The notes beneath the pieces were generated by a model. The model had not been told where the DNA came from and made no database searches. It worked only from the letters and a program-made list of their open reading frames with translations. DNA of 64,000 bases, taken from a virus. This document shows positions 16,655 to 25,434 of this stretch, piece after piece (the stretch's first letter is position 1; each line of letters starts with the position of its first letter). The stretch is taken from positions 1 to 64,000 of the IMG/VR virus record IMGVR_UViG_3300020190_000054; one strand, given 5' to 3'. A program made the position numbers and the translations under genes.

Positions 16655-16683
16655 AGTATAAGTATACATTATGCATTAAGCAA
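16655..16683 (-). promoter_or_regulatory. Sigma70-like promoter candidate
   Basis: On the minus strand TTGCTT, 17 nt, TATACT; a second overlapping TATACT lies 6 nt upstream. It points toward the recombinase-like fragment with a leader of about 90 nt. Confidence 0.35.
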
Positions 16684-16689
16684 TATTAC

Positions 16690-16917
16690 TTAGTCAGGTC
16701 CTATGCCACTTGCATATGCAGCCCAGGCTAAACCAATTGCACTCATGGTAGACGTTTCACCAGATACGTAAGGAAGGTGTACAACATCACCCACATGATA
16801 AACAGTGGGAACACCGCTGTAAGATACTTTACTATTGCCATAAATACGGCCATCTAATTGGTCAGAAGAATAAATAAAATTAGTGTCAACAACGTCACCA
16901 AAAATTGGTCCGCTCAT
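16690..16917 (-). CDS. Small virion-associated protein, unknown
   Basis: 75 aa. MSGPIFGDVVDTNFIYSSDQ at the start, then VYHVGDVVHLPYVSGETSTM. Its ATG overlaps the stop of the 517-aa gene (4 nt), so the two are translationally coupled. It is likely a small structural partner. No family was recognised. Confidence 0.55.
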   Translation of the reverse strand: MSGPIFGDVVDTNFIYSSDQLDGRIYGNSKVSYSGVPTVYHVGDVVHLPYVSGETSTMSAIGLAWAAYASGIGPD

Positions 16918-18467
16918 AATCCTGGTCTTTGATTAAGTGCCGGAGTATAGAAATCTCCATTTTTATCAATCATTTTAAAACCTGCCATGCGCACAAATGT
17001 CGATGGTACGTTAAATAATTTTTGCATCATCGGCATCATCATTGGTGCTTGGCAATTGTAAGGAGGCACATCCATTCTTGCCAGCGACATTCTTTGTAAA
17101 TCAGCTGCCCTTGCTTCTGTTTGGTCTTTTTCTGTATCTTCTACCAGCTTTTGTTCCCATGCTGTCATGCTCTCAATGCCAACAGGAAAATCAGAAGGCT
17201 CGGGAGGAAACACACCTTCTTCATACTTCATGGCATAAATATGTTTGCAATAGCGAATTTCATCAAGCAACGGAGTCCATGTATCTGTAATCGCAGTAAT
17301 TACATTTCCTGTAGCAGCATAATCATTGTAAGTAGGCATGCCTTCCGACCTTGATCCAGGTAATGAAGGATTGCTGGTGCTTCTTAAATACATTGAACCA
17401 AAATCTCGAAAAACGCCTGGATTATCTCTATTTGCACCAGGGACTGTAGATGAGCTTGGCGTAACAGTTGGAGGAACATTAAATTGAGGTGCCGGAGAAA
17501 TAATTTTCATTTCCCTATTTTCTTGCGCAGAAGTCATCGCAGAGTTATCCACTACTCCACGCTTAGTCATGATTTCATATCGACCGGGCTTTAATACTGC
17601 AATATTCGTACGGGGAAATGCACGTTTATTCGTATCGCTTAACGTTTTCATATATTGATAATCACGCCGAGTAAAGTCTTGACAAGAACAACAGTACCTT
17701 GTTCCGGTCATCAAAAACCTACCAACATTCGGTGGTCTGCTTGCAGGAGTAATTAGTTGCCGATCAGGTGTTGCTTCAACCGAACCTTCTTTGCGTAATT
17801 TAAGAATGCCTGTAAATGGATCCGTATCAACTAAAACAGCTTGTACATAACCATATCTTTTTTGTGTTGTAGGATCAATCGTGTCCCTGGTTATAGGAAC
17901 ACCATTTGCAGTAATAATACGATCTTCTAAAATTTCGCCATTAATTGCTTTTAGTCCACCAGGTACTCCTGGGATCGCAACATAAAGGGGAGGTGGAAGC
18001 GGATTTGTAGTGCTCCAGGATCCTGCTAATTGTATATACCAATATGTATCATCTTCTGTGATTGAAGCAATAGAAGTCTTAACTCCTGTGCTGTCTTCAA
18101 CGTTATCAAAACGCAAGCTGCCAGCAACTCGGATACCAGCCCAATGCATTCCAAATTCTTTGTTCTTAGTGGGAAAGCCTTTAAAAATACCTGGAATTAA
18201 AGGCGGATTCCCTGTATTGGACGGCGTTCCAGAAGGTACTGGAATTGTGTATTGAAATGGATATTCGTAAGAATTGTCATAAAAACAAGCCGTGGCAATT
18301 TCATAGCCACGCCTCCAGCGAGTCCAAGCAGATTCTCTATTTACAGCATATAAAGAATCTGGAACAGAACCTTTGGAGAATTCTGTTGTAATTGGTTTTA
18401 CCGGTCTAGGGTCAAACGTTTTTACTTTTCCAAAGGTTCCGAAAGAGCTTCCACTCTTTTTTGCCAT
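16914..18467 (-). CDS. Virion structural protein, unknown
   Basis: 517 aa, beta-rich, with a Cys pair (RYCCSCQDF) and a Pro-rich linker at about residues 325-345. No hydrolase motif is seen. It starts at ATG 18467 four nt after the stop of 18471-19250 and overlaps the following gene. Position between the capsid/tail genes and lysis genes makes a tail or baseplate-like component likely. The C-terminus contains a Met/Pro run (PMMMPMMQK). Confidence 0.6.
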   Translation of the reverse strand: MAKKSGSSFGTFGKVKTFDPRPVKPITTEFSKGSVPDSLYAVNRESAWTRWRRGYEIATACFYDNSYEYPFQYTIPVPSGTPSNTGNPPLIPGIFKGFPTKNKEFGMHWAGIRVAGSLRFDNVEDSTGVKTSIASITEDDTYWYIQLAGSWSTTNPLPPPLYVAIPGVPGGLKAINGEILEDRIITANGVPITRDTIDPTTQKRYGYVQAVLVDTDPFTGILKLRKEGSVEATPDRQLITPASRPPNVGRFLMTGTRYCCSCQDFTRRDYQYMKTLSDTNKRAFPRTNIAVLKPGRYEIMTKRGVVDNSAMTSAQENREMKIISPAPQFNVPPTVTPSSSTVPGANRDNPGVFRDFGSMYLRSTSNPSLPGSRSEGMPTYNDYAATGNVITAITDTWTPLLDEIRYCKHIYAMKYEEGVFPPEPSDFPVGIESMTAWEQKLVEDTEKDQTEARAADLQRMSLARMDVPPYNCQAPMMMPMMQKLFNVPSTFVRMAGFKMIDKNGDFYTPALNQRPGL

Positions 18468-18470
18468 GAC

Positions 18471-19250
18471 TTAGAAGAATCCGCCTTGAGCACTAATGTG
18501 AGCACCTGGAGTATAACCAGAGATATTGGGACCGTCAGGGAAAACGCCAACGTAAATACGGTCGCCGCGTTCTAAATAAACACCTTTATTCCGAAGAGGA
18601 GAACCGTTACCAAGTCCAGTAGTGTTACCAGCGGAAACCACAGGAACGGCAAGTTCAGGCATTACATCAGTACAGTCAACACGCTGTGTATTGGCTGGGA
18701 CTTGTTTAATAAATAAAACTTTGTAATCACCTGACGCGGGAATCGGGGTCGTTGTACCACGGGTGTGGTAGAACACAAAAGTTACTTCTGGTTGATAACC
18801 ATAGTTAACACCGTTGTAATTAAACCCGGAAGAAGTACCACCTGAATAAAGAAGATTGGTATTAACACCTGTAAGTGTTGTAGCTCCGGTATAAGTGTAA
18901 TAACCAAAACCATTTGAGGCGGCACTAGTTAAGACGCCAGTTTCAAAAACAAGAACAACTTGCCCACTTACCAACGAGACAACAGCGCCTGAGGTAGCAG
19001 CACTTACAACGTAATCAGCATCGCGGTAATAATCGTTTCTAACAATTTCAATTGAGTCAACAACACCGCCATTATTGTTGTCTTCGCTAAGGGCAGCATC
19101 CATGTCCACCAAAATAGATGGAGCTTGGCCGCCTTGAACAAACACAGTATTTGAAGAAGCGCTGCCAACGGTTTGAGTCGTGACACGCACCGAATCAAAC
19201 AGCGGCCTATCAATAAAAAGGGGTTGCTTGTTCGTGCTAGTACTTGACAT
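18471..19250 (-). CDS. Virion structural protein, unknown
   Basis: 259 aa, Val/Ser/Thr/Gly-rich with many beta-strand-like segments (VTTQTVGSASSNTVFVQGG, GDYKVLFIKQV). It is followed 3 nt later by the 517-aa structural gene. An 80-nt gap upstream holds a TAAAATA box. No known family was recognised; a tail or decoration protein is likely. Confidence 0.6.
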   Translation of the reverse strand: MSSTSTNKQPLFIDRPLFDSVRVTTQTVGSASSNTVFVQGGQAPSILVDMDAALSEDNNNGGVVDSIEIVRNDYYRDADYVVSAATSGAVVSLVSGQVVLVFETGVLTSAASNGFGYYTYTGATTLTGVNTNLLYSGGTSSGFNYNGVNYGYQPEVTFVFYHTRGTTTPIPASGDYKVLFIKQVPANTQRVDCTDVMPELAVPVVSAGNTTGLGNGSPLRNKGVYLERGDRIYVGVFPDGPNISGYTPGAHISAQGGFF

Positions 19251-19330
19251 TCACTTTCTCCTGCTTAGCTTTTGCGCAGCACCGCTTAGGGTTATAGCTT
19301 TTATTTTAGTAGACAATACTTCTATTTGCT

Positions 19331-19591
19331 TCAGGTCATGAAATCTTGAAAGCTGCCAAAAGGAGTCTCTGGCAAAGGCATGGAAAGCCTGGCCATGATC
19401 TCTGGATCATTTTGCATTGCTAAAAATCTTTGAAAATATTGACCTTCGTCAGTACCTGGTTGAAATTTAAATTTCTTTTTTGCCATGTATGCTGTTTTTA
19501 ATTGAGGATACGCACCGTAATCCTCTAAACCAGCAGAATAAACTTCCCCTGGAAGATAAGAAGAATCTACATAATCAGAAAATTTGGCCAT
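19331..19591 (-). CDS. Small structural-region protein, unknown
   Basis: 86 aa, MAKFSDYVDSSYLPGEVYSA at the start, Tyr/Phe-rich, with a lysine cluster in the middle. Its ATG overlaps the stop of the lysozyme-like gene 19591-20349. No family was recognised. Confidence 0.55.
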   Translation of the reverse strand: MAKFSDYVDSSYLPGEVYSAGLEDYGAYPQLKTAYMAKKKFKFQPGTDEGQYFQRFLAMQNDPEIMARLSMPLPETPFGSFQDFMT

Positions 19592-20349
19592 TACGCTTCT
19601 TCTCCCACGAAAAATTTTAAGAAATCTTGAGGTGTTGGTAAGTTCATCCCTGTGTCCAAAGATAATAAATTACCAACTGCTGGTGCACTCATCAACGAAC
19701 TCCGTTGTTGACGAAGAAAAGGAATCGCGCCCATAACTTTTTGGAGTAAGCCGGAACCTAATAAATCACCACGTTGAACTTGTTGCGCGGTAACTGATGG
19801 TTGTGCCTCCACAGCGGCAAGAGAATCAGATCCCTGGGGCGCACGTGCTTTTCCTTGTTCAAAAAACTTTTGAATCTGAGAAGAAGATTTAACGGGTTGT
19901 CCGTAATAGCTTTTACCAGACATAGTGGGGAAAGAAGCCCACTCAGGAGAAAGAGCTGCCTGAATCTGCGGAGTTAATGTGCCCGCCTTACTAATTGCCG
20001 CTAATCCGCCCAAGGGCATAAGACGTTCCCGTACTTTTGCAAGCATGGCAATGTCTTGAGATTGAGGACCAAAATCCTTTAGCCCCAAACGTTTTTGAAC
20101 AGCTGCATAAGTTCCGGGCATAAATTGATACGCACCAGCAGCCGCACTGGAATAACCGCCAGGAGAACTGATTACACGATCTGGATGGCGCGAAAAGTCC
20201 TTAAAACGACCGCCGCCAAACATGACATTGTAACCAGGGCCACCACCAAGGATTGTTCCTTCTGCACCAGCGATAGCTTGTTTTAAGCCAGAGAATGCGC
20301 CGGGATTTTGCCTGGCCCACTGCTCTAATAACTGACGCTCCTTGGACAT
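19591..20349 (-). CDS. Virion-associated lysozyme/transglycosylase-like protein (GH104-like)
   Basis: 252 aa. Residues about 24-110 match the phage lambda R/GH104 pattern: AIAGAEGT with likely catalytic Glu30, GYNVMFGGGRFKDFSRHPD, then YSSAAAGAYQFMPGTY and LGLKDFGPQSQDIAML. It cleaves glycan strands. The C-terminal about 100 residues are unrelated, so it is probably a virion component that opens the wall during entry rather than the main endolysin (11570-12232). It is coupled to the small gene downstream. Confidence 0.8.
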   Translation of the reverse strand: MSKERQLLEQWARQNPGAFSGLKQAIAGAEGTILGGGPGYNVMFGGGRFKDFSRHPDRVISSPGGYSSAAAGAYQFMPGTYAAVQKRLGLKDFGPQSQDIAMLAKVRERLMPLGGLAAISKAGTLTPQIQAALSPEWASFPTMSGKSYYGQPVKSSSQIQKFFEQGKARAPQGSDSLAAVEAQPSVTAQQVQRGDLLGSGLLQKVMGAIPFLRQQRSSLMSAPAVGNLLSLDTGMNLPTPQDFLKFFVGEEA

Positions 20350-20582
20350 TGGTGCTTCCGGTTCAATCTCCTACCCAATTTGATTCTGCCTTAAGACCGG
20401 GGATGAATACTGCTTGGAGTGCCAAAACAAGACTCAGTTTGGCAGTAAGTCGACGGACAAAATTACGGCAGAGAATCATTTGGTTAATGCAACAACACTG
20501 GCCTCCGTAGATCAAAGATCTGTTATCCAGCTGGTGGACTTACGCACAAAGTACTGCCAAGTAAATTTAGTTTACCAGGAAG
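20350..20582. other. 233-nt gap, no gene seen
   Basis: No convincing gene, RNA or terminator. Short open frames on the plus strand here have no codon or family support. It may hold a promoter for the lysozyme gene; none stands out. Confidence 0.4.
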
Positions 20583-21689
20583 TTATTTTAAACCCCGTTC
20601 AAACATGCCTTTCGTGCGAGCAGCTTCTTGCATGTTCATAAAACCACTTAAAAACTTAAGAGGATTGGCATAGGCTTCCATGGAGTTGGGTTGGAAGTCA
20701 CTAAATTTTTCAGAAATACCAACTTGACTCGGAGCTTGAAAATTAATTCCGGTCAAAGGAGTTTCGAGCTGATAAGGATTAACACCTTGAGCACTTAATG
20801 CTTGAAGTCCGGTATTAAATTTGTCTGTAAACTCCATATTGCCAGCAGCTTTTTGCAATCCCGCAAAAGGAGTTTGTGCAGTGAATGCACTTACCGCTTC
20901 TTCGTAACCAATCTGACCAGGTTTTAATTTCTGTGCAAGTTGAGGATTGGTTGTCGCCCAGATTTGCAAACCAATCTTTTCTTTTTCTTCTGGACTACCA
21001 GCGGCATTATACGCTTTGGTTAAGTCTGCGACTTGGTATTTTTTAGCCAGAGGATCTTGAGCTGCCATTTGAGCAACCCTTTGCTTTTCGGCTTCGTATG
21101 TACGGTCAGAAGGAGCGGCAGTCATGTTATTTAAAATAGAAGGTGGAGGAAGGTCTGGGGCAGGAGGGGGTGTTGAATCAACAGGCAAAGTCCAACGTTT
21201 TTGTTGCAATCCTGGAACGTCACGACCGGTAACATCTCCCCTGGAAGAAGCACCGGTAGCAGCTGCTGCAGATGTATTTGGAATAAAAGGTGCTGCTAAA
21301 AAACCAAGTGGTGATGCGAACTCCAATACTCCACCAAGACCTTTTTTCTCTTGTTCGCGAGCAAAGTTCATTAAAGGACGTTCAATTGGATCAGGTACAA
21401 TTGAACTTACAAAACGATCAAGAGCGTTTCCTGGAGCTGCCGGAGACTGTTGATTAAGTGCTTGCCTGACTGCCTCGGTCGACCCAACAGCCGTTAATGC
21501 TCCGGCTGCTTGCATGGGCCTGGTTCTAGCAATAATATTCAATCTTGCCGGAAGACTTCCTGCAACAACTGCTTTTCTTACTTGAGGGCCAGCGGCGCGG
21601 GAAGCTCGAATTAAATCACGAGTTATGAAATCATCGACCACTCCGACTGCACGGCGCCCTTGATTAAACAAAAAAGAAAGTGGGTTCAT
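20583..21689 (-). CDS. Ala/Pro-rich virion protein, unknown
   Basis: 368 aa. The first third is Ala/Arg-rich with weakly hydrophobic stretches; the middle is Pro-rich (DSTPPPAPDLPPPS); the remainder is helical. The start resembles those of other late proteins here that may be carried in the particle (MNPLSFLFNQGRRAVGVVDD). Its ATG overlaps the preceding stop (21689). No family was recognised. Confidence 0.55.
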   Translation of the reverse strand: MNPLSFLFNQGRRAVGVVDDFITRDLIRASRAAGPQVRKAVVAGSLPARLNIIARTRPMQAAGALTAVGSTEAVRQALNQQSPAAPGNALDRFVSSIVPDPIERPLMNFAREQEKKGLGGVLEFASPLGFLAAPFIPNTSAAAATGASSRGDVTGRDVPGLQQKRWTLPVDSTPPPAPDLPPPSILNNMTAAPSDRTYEAEKQRVAQMAAQDPLAKKYQVADLTKAYNAAGSPEEKEKIGLQIWATTNPQLAQKLKPGQIGYEEAVSAFTAQTPFAGLQKAAGNMEFTDKFNTGLQALSAQGVNPYQLETPLTGINFQAPSQVGISEKFSDFQPNSMEAYANPLKFLSGFMNMQEAARTKGMFERGLK

Positions 21690-22150
21690 TACCGCCAGCT
21701 CACTTGAAGATAAAGACGAGAACCCACTGCAGTGTCAGCAGGACCAGGTAAAGATTGAATAAATTCCGCACCTGAGCGCTCATAACGATAACGAGCCTGG
21801 AAAGGATCTTTGTAGTTAGGAACGTAAAGAATATTGGCAAGACGATTTGTTTCGTAAAGATAAATTTCGTCCCATACTTTTAACGCTTCTTTGGCATTGC
21901 TGGAGCGGATCGTACGATCTACGTCACCTGCAATACTTTCAAGACGCGTAGAAGGAGAAGTCGCAACTTCTGTTTTCTTTTCAGCAGTATCACAACGACC
22001 GATTTGAATAGTAATCTTGTCGTAAAAGTATGAATCCGGAATGGTATTCATACTTTCTTCAAGACGAGCATAGTCACCTGCGGGCACTGAAACAGTGAAA
22101 TACCCCAGGTGATACCTGACTCTACTTTTGTCAAAGTCAGATAACTGCAC
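21689..22150 (-). CDS. Probable connector/neck protein
   Basis: 153 aa from GTG 22150, preceded by GAGAG. The product (SRVRYHLGYFTVSVPAGDYA, RLESIAGDVDRTIRSSNAKE) is mixed alpha/beta with regular charged helices, similar in style and size to head-tail connector proteins. It lies after the capsid segment. Function is inferred from position and size only. Confidence 0.5.
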   Translation of the reverse strand: MQLSDFDKSRVRYHLGYFTVSVPAGDYARLEESMNTIPDSYFYDKITIQIGRCDTAEKKTEVATSPSTRLESIAGDVDRTIRSSNAKEALKVWDEIYLYETNRLANILYVPNYKDPFQARYRYERSGAEFIQSLPGPADTAVGSRLYLQVSWR

Positions 22151-22190
22151 TTTGTTCTCTCGGTATGTTTTTAATTATAAAACTAAGTAA

Positions 22191-22904
22191 TCAGGCAAAT
22201 TGATTCATAACACTTGGATCTAAAACCATGCCTTCATACGGATTGCTTGCCATTAATTGATCAAAAACAGAAAGCCGACGTTGAGTAGCTTGTTGCAAGG
22301 CCCGTGACAATAAAGAATCTCTCAAAGAACGTTCTGCATCTTGTTTGAATAAATCTTTGAGTAATGTAGCAATGGCACCTTCATTGTCACGTTCGCCAGT
22401 ACCTTCTGGTGCAGGTAGTGCAGGAGCTGCTGGAACTTCCATGGAACCAACTGCTTGTTCTTTTGGTAATTGAGAAAGATGTAACGTATCAAGACGGTAC
22501 CGACCACTTGGATCTAACAAGCTGCTCATGTTGCCTGCTGCCCCAGCATTGGCCATGGGTGTGACTTTACCACCTCCCTTAAACGCAAGTTGGGTGCCAG
22601 CAGGAAGTCCATAATCTTCGCCCTCATGCATTCTTTGGCCTCCAAGGACTGGATGCTCGCGCATGCCATGGGGGCTAGTCATTGGAGCATTTTTATTTAA
22701 TACGAACTGACCACCGGACTGTCCGTATAACTGCTGCCAATTTTTTTGACCTGGTAATTGAAAATAAATATTTTGCCCAAGATCACTCCTTGCCCATGAC
22801 AAAGGAATTCTTTTTTTCTGCTGAGTGTCATAAACACGAAAATCAACATGGGCGCCAGTAGATCTGCCAGTACTACCAACTACACCAATGGGAATCCAGG
22901 CCAT
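22191..22904 (-). CDS. M23-like metallopeptidase with permuted motif order
   Basis: 237 aa. Three M23/LytM hallmarks are present but in rotated order: GVVGSTGRSTGAHVDF (7-22), normally the last motif, is at the N-terminus; GMREHPVLGGQRMHEGEDYG (80-99) with His93 and Asp97 follows; DTLHLSQLPK (139-148) with His142 comes next. The normal order is HxxxD ... HLS ... GxTGxSTGPHLHF. The HxH position reads HVD. It would cut peptide cross-links and is probably virion-associated. The C-terminal about 70 residues are helical. Confidence 0.65.
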   Translation of the reverse strand: MAWIPIGVVGSTGRSTGAHVDFRVYDTQQKKRIPLSWARSDLGQNIYFQLPGQKNWQQLYGQSGGQFVLNKNAPMTSPHGMREHPVLGGQRMHEGEDYGLPAGTQLAFKGGGKVTPMANAGAAGNMSSLLDPSGRYRLDTLHLSQLPKEQAVGSMEVPAAPALPAPEGTGERDNEGAIATLLKDLFKQDAERSLRDSLLSRALQQATQRRLSVFDQLMASNPYEGMVLDPSVMNQFA

Positions 22905-22929
22905 GTCTTTTTCTTTTTATTTTAAAACT

Positions 22930-22954
22930 AAAAAACCCCCGGTTTCCCAGGGGC
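22930..22954 (-). terminator. Rho-independent terminator after the capsid segment
   Basis: On the minus strand the stem CCCCTGG/CCGGGGG closes a GAAA tetraloop and is followed by six U. It lies 18 nt after the stop of 22973-23398 and separates the head segment from the downstream tail segment. Confidence 0.85.
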
Positions 22955-22972
22955 TTTAGCAGAGAGATGAAA

Positions 22973-23398
22973 TCAGACTCGAATTAGATTGTCTGCAAGA
23001 ATTGCATCCCAATCAACTCGTTTAATCTGTTTTAACTGCTCAAGATTATTAAAACGTTCACCCGATAAGGACATCTGAAGGTCTTTAATGTCTCGAGCAG
23101 TTTTGAGGCCAATACCTTTGATATGATCAGCAATCATTTGAGCAGTGGCACTGTTGATATTCAAACGAGTATCAGGAGGAAAAGAACGAGGTTCTTCTTT
23201 CGAAGCCTTGTCCTTTACCTGTAGCGCCTTTACTTTTTTGGTTGCTTCTTCATCAGGAACAAGCTCGGTTTTGTAGGCGGTGTAGACACGCTCGTCCTGG
23301 TCTTGAACCATGAACCATTCGCCGTCATCCCACTCGCCTACAATTTTTACCCGAGCACCTGTCTTTTTGTGTTGATAAAGAAGCGCTTGATTGGACAT
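22973..23398 (-). CDS. Helix-hairpin-helix protein
   Basis: 141 aa. The N-terminal half is SH3-like (GARVKIVGEWDDGEWFMVQD). The C-terminal half is a ComEA-type HhH unit: RLNINSATAQMIADHIKGIG, LKTARDIKDLQ, FNNLEQLKQIKRVDW. HhH motifs bind DNA nonspecifically. Position two genes after the capsid gene suggests a head-completion or DNA-contacting role. It is the last gene before the terminator. Confidence 0.65.
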   Translation of the reverse strand: MSNQALLYQHKKTGARVKIVGEWDDGEWFMVQDQDERVYTAYKTELVPDEEATKKVKALQVKDKASKEEPRSFPPDTRLNINSATAQMIADHIKGIGLKTARDIKDLQMSLSGERFNNLEQLKQIKRVDWDAILADNLIRV

Positions 23399-23433
23399 AG
23401 GACCAGGTTTTATCTGGTCCTAGTTTAACTCAA

Positions 23434-24240
23434 TCAGCTGACAGTGCGACCAAGAAGGTAACCGTCGATGTCTTCGTAACCAGGAGCCACATCAGGCTGG
23501 ATGTAGCACACTTCCGTAACCAGGTAACCGGTACGGCCAGCAGCTGAATCAGCGTTAGAGATGTACACACCACCGGAGACGGAGGTAGCAGTAGTCGACT
23601 CGCGAGCAAACACCTTGAAGGTGGTGGCGGAATCAACTTTCTTATAGATGCCGGAAGCATCCACACCAGCAGCGCCGGTAGCAGTCAGGAACGGGGTCGA
23701 ACCATAAGCAGCCGAACCACCAGCGAAGTAAATCTTGGTGGCAGCATCACCAGAGGTGGTGGAAGTCAGGTTGGCCTGAGCAATGGGTTCGCCAGCGCCG
23801 GTTTCGGCAACAGGGCCACTGGAATCACGGCAGAAGGTGATGACGTTACCGGTGGAAGCATACACACCCGAAGCGGCACGGCCATCGCCCCAGCCCGAAG
23901 CAACGCTCAGGGTGGCACGATAAACGAACGCAGGGAGGGCAGAGCTACCAGAGATCACCATGCCGGTGATGTCGGGGCGGGTGTCGTCCTGGCGGTAAGG
24001 CGAAGGAACGATCACGTTCATGGTTTGACCCTTGGCGGCAGCATCGCCAGAAGCCCAGGTCACAGGAACGTAACCACGCTGCTGAAAATAGCGATAACCA
24101 GGGACAGCAAGGACGGAAGTAGGGCCGCCCTTGGAACCATCATTGCTACCGCTGTCGTCGGTATCAATGTTTTTATACCAGCCATTCAGGGGTTCAGCCC
24201 AGTTGCCGGGATAAATTTTCTTAGCAGACAAATAAGTCAT
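23434..24240 (-). CDS. Probable capsid-associated (decoration/head fibre) protein
   Basis: 268 aa, Gly/Ser/Thr/Ala-rich beta protein without transmembrane segments (RQDDTRPDITGMVISGSSAL, FAGGSAAYGSTPFLTATGA). It directly follows the major capsid gene with a good AAGGAA Shine-Dalgarno, a typical position for decoration proteins. Like the capsid gene it uses G/C-ending codons more than most genes here, consistent with high expression. No family was recognised. Confidence 0.6.
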   Translation of the reverse strand: MTYLSAKKIYPGNWAEPLNGWYKNIDTDDSGSNDGSKGGPTSVLAVPGYRYFQQRGYVPVTWASGDAAAKGQTMNVIVPSPYRQDDTRPDITGMVISGSSALPAFVYRATLSVASGWGDGRAASGVYASTGNVITFCRDSSGPVAETGAGEPIAQANLTSTTSGDAATKIYFAGGSAAYGSTPFLTATGAAGVDASGIYKKVDSATTFKVFARESTTATSVSGGVYISNADSAAGRTGYLVTEVCYIQPDVAPGYEDIDGYLLGRTVS

Positions 24241-24272
24241 TTATTTTTCCTTTGTTGTGTTTATGTTATTTA

Positions 24273-25434
24273 TCAGACGCTACCGTCATCAGACACAAAG
24301 CTGTAGGCGGTGGTCACGAAGTCCTTGTTCAGGATCTCGAAGCCAGCGTACAGTTGCCAGATGAGGATGATGAAACGGCTGAAGTCGTCGTTGTTGTTGA
24401 TCAGCACCTGAGCGTTCGGACCGCCGATACCAACGCCAATGGCTTGAGGACCGAAGAAGAAACCTTGGGCAACTTCTTGGTTGGCATAAGGGGCAGCGCC
24501 GGTGAAAGAAGCCGAAACGTTCTTGGTCGGGAAGTTGGTCGACTCGAAGAACTTAACGCCTTCAAACTGAACACCAGTCGGCATGACGGGTTCACCAGCC
24601 AGGAAATAAGCCTGACCAGCTTGGGGACCCATGTAGAAGCTGGCGTTGTTAGGCATCATGGGGTTGCCCATGTACATGCCTTGGCCAGGATTGCCAGCGT
24701 AACGAGCAATTTCACGGAAGTCGGGATCACGACGCAGGTGCATCATGAAGGTGGGATCGCAGATGCAACGATACAGACCATCAGCGAAGGTAGGAACGTT
24801 ACGCTTGCGCAGATCCTTGACAACAGTCAGAAGGTCGGTACGCACCGAGAACTGCTGCACATCAGCGGTGTACTCAGCGGAGCTGTAAGTAACTTGGCTG
24901 GAAGAGTTCTTGGCTTTGTTACCAGGGAAGTAGTAACCACCTTGGGTGCTGGAAGCTTGACCATTGGCATCAGCTTTGGCCAGTTCGTCAATGAAGACGC
25001 GGTCACGCCAACGGCGATAGTCATCAAGCAGCGTCAGGCTACCGATCGACTGGTGGAACATATTCAGGTTGCCGGTGTCCAGCAGCAGACGCTGGGCGGT
25101 AACCAGGGTTTCACGAGCAATCTTGAAGGTGCTGGGCTGGGTCGGATCGCCCGGATCAGCAGGGCCGGTGTACTCTTTCAGCACAACAAGCACCTTCTCT
25201 TTGGTGATGTTGCGGCTGTTAGCGGTACCGATGGTTTGGTCAGCCACGCGCTCACGGCTGTCCTTGGTACCAGGAGTACCCCAGAACTTATAGCGGTCGA
25301 GCTGAACGGTTTGACCAGGCTGACGAGTGAAGTCGTGAACAACCACGGGCTCCACAGCCATCTCGGCAATATATGCAGGGTGCGGACGATAGAGTTCCGC
25401 GCCTAAAATCTTTGGAAAATCGTTCTCCTGGTCC
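24273..25434 (-). CDS. Major capsid protein, 3' exon
   Basis: The frame from the Met at 25361 gives 362 aa, but the same frame is open and protein-like up to 25442 (QENDFPKILGAELYRPHPAY precedes IAEMAVEP), so the start is elsewhere and the gene is split. The body (VLVVLKEYTGPADPGDPTQP, RRWRDRVFIDELAKAD, DPTFMMHLRRDPDF, EVAQGFFFGPQAIGVGIGG) fits HK97-fold, N4 gp56-type major capsid proteins. Location after portal and scaffold-like genes supports this. Immediately upstream lies a group I intron core; the exact 3' splice site (about 25434/25435) is inferred. Highly biased codons support strong expression. Confidence 0.8.

Noticed and set aside
20295-20641. Two short plus-strand frames in the 20.35-20.58 kb gap
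   Set aside because: They extend into flanking minus-strand genes and show no motif, start signal or composition like other genes here.
25361-25361. Met at 25361 as the capsid start
   Set aside because: Protein-like sequence (FPKILGAELYRPHPAYIAE) continues in frame upstream and no Shine-Dalgarno precedes this Met; an intron boundary explains the stop at 25443-25445 better.
24252-25406. A 384-codon open frame on the plus strand across the capsid gene
   Set aside because: It is the antisense shadow of the highly codon-biased capsid gene; the product is compositionally odd and has no start signal, while the minus-strand product is clearly the capsid protein.
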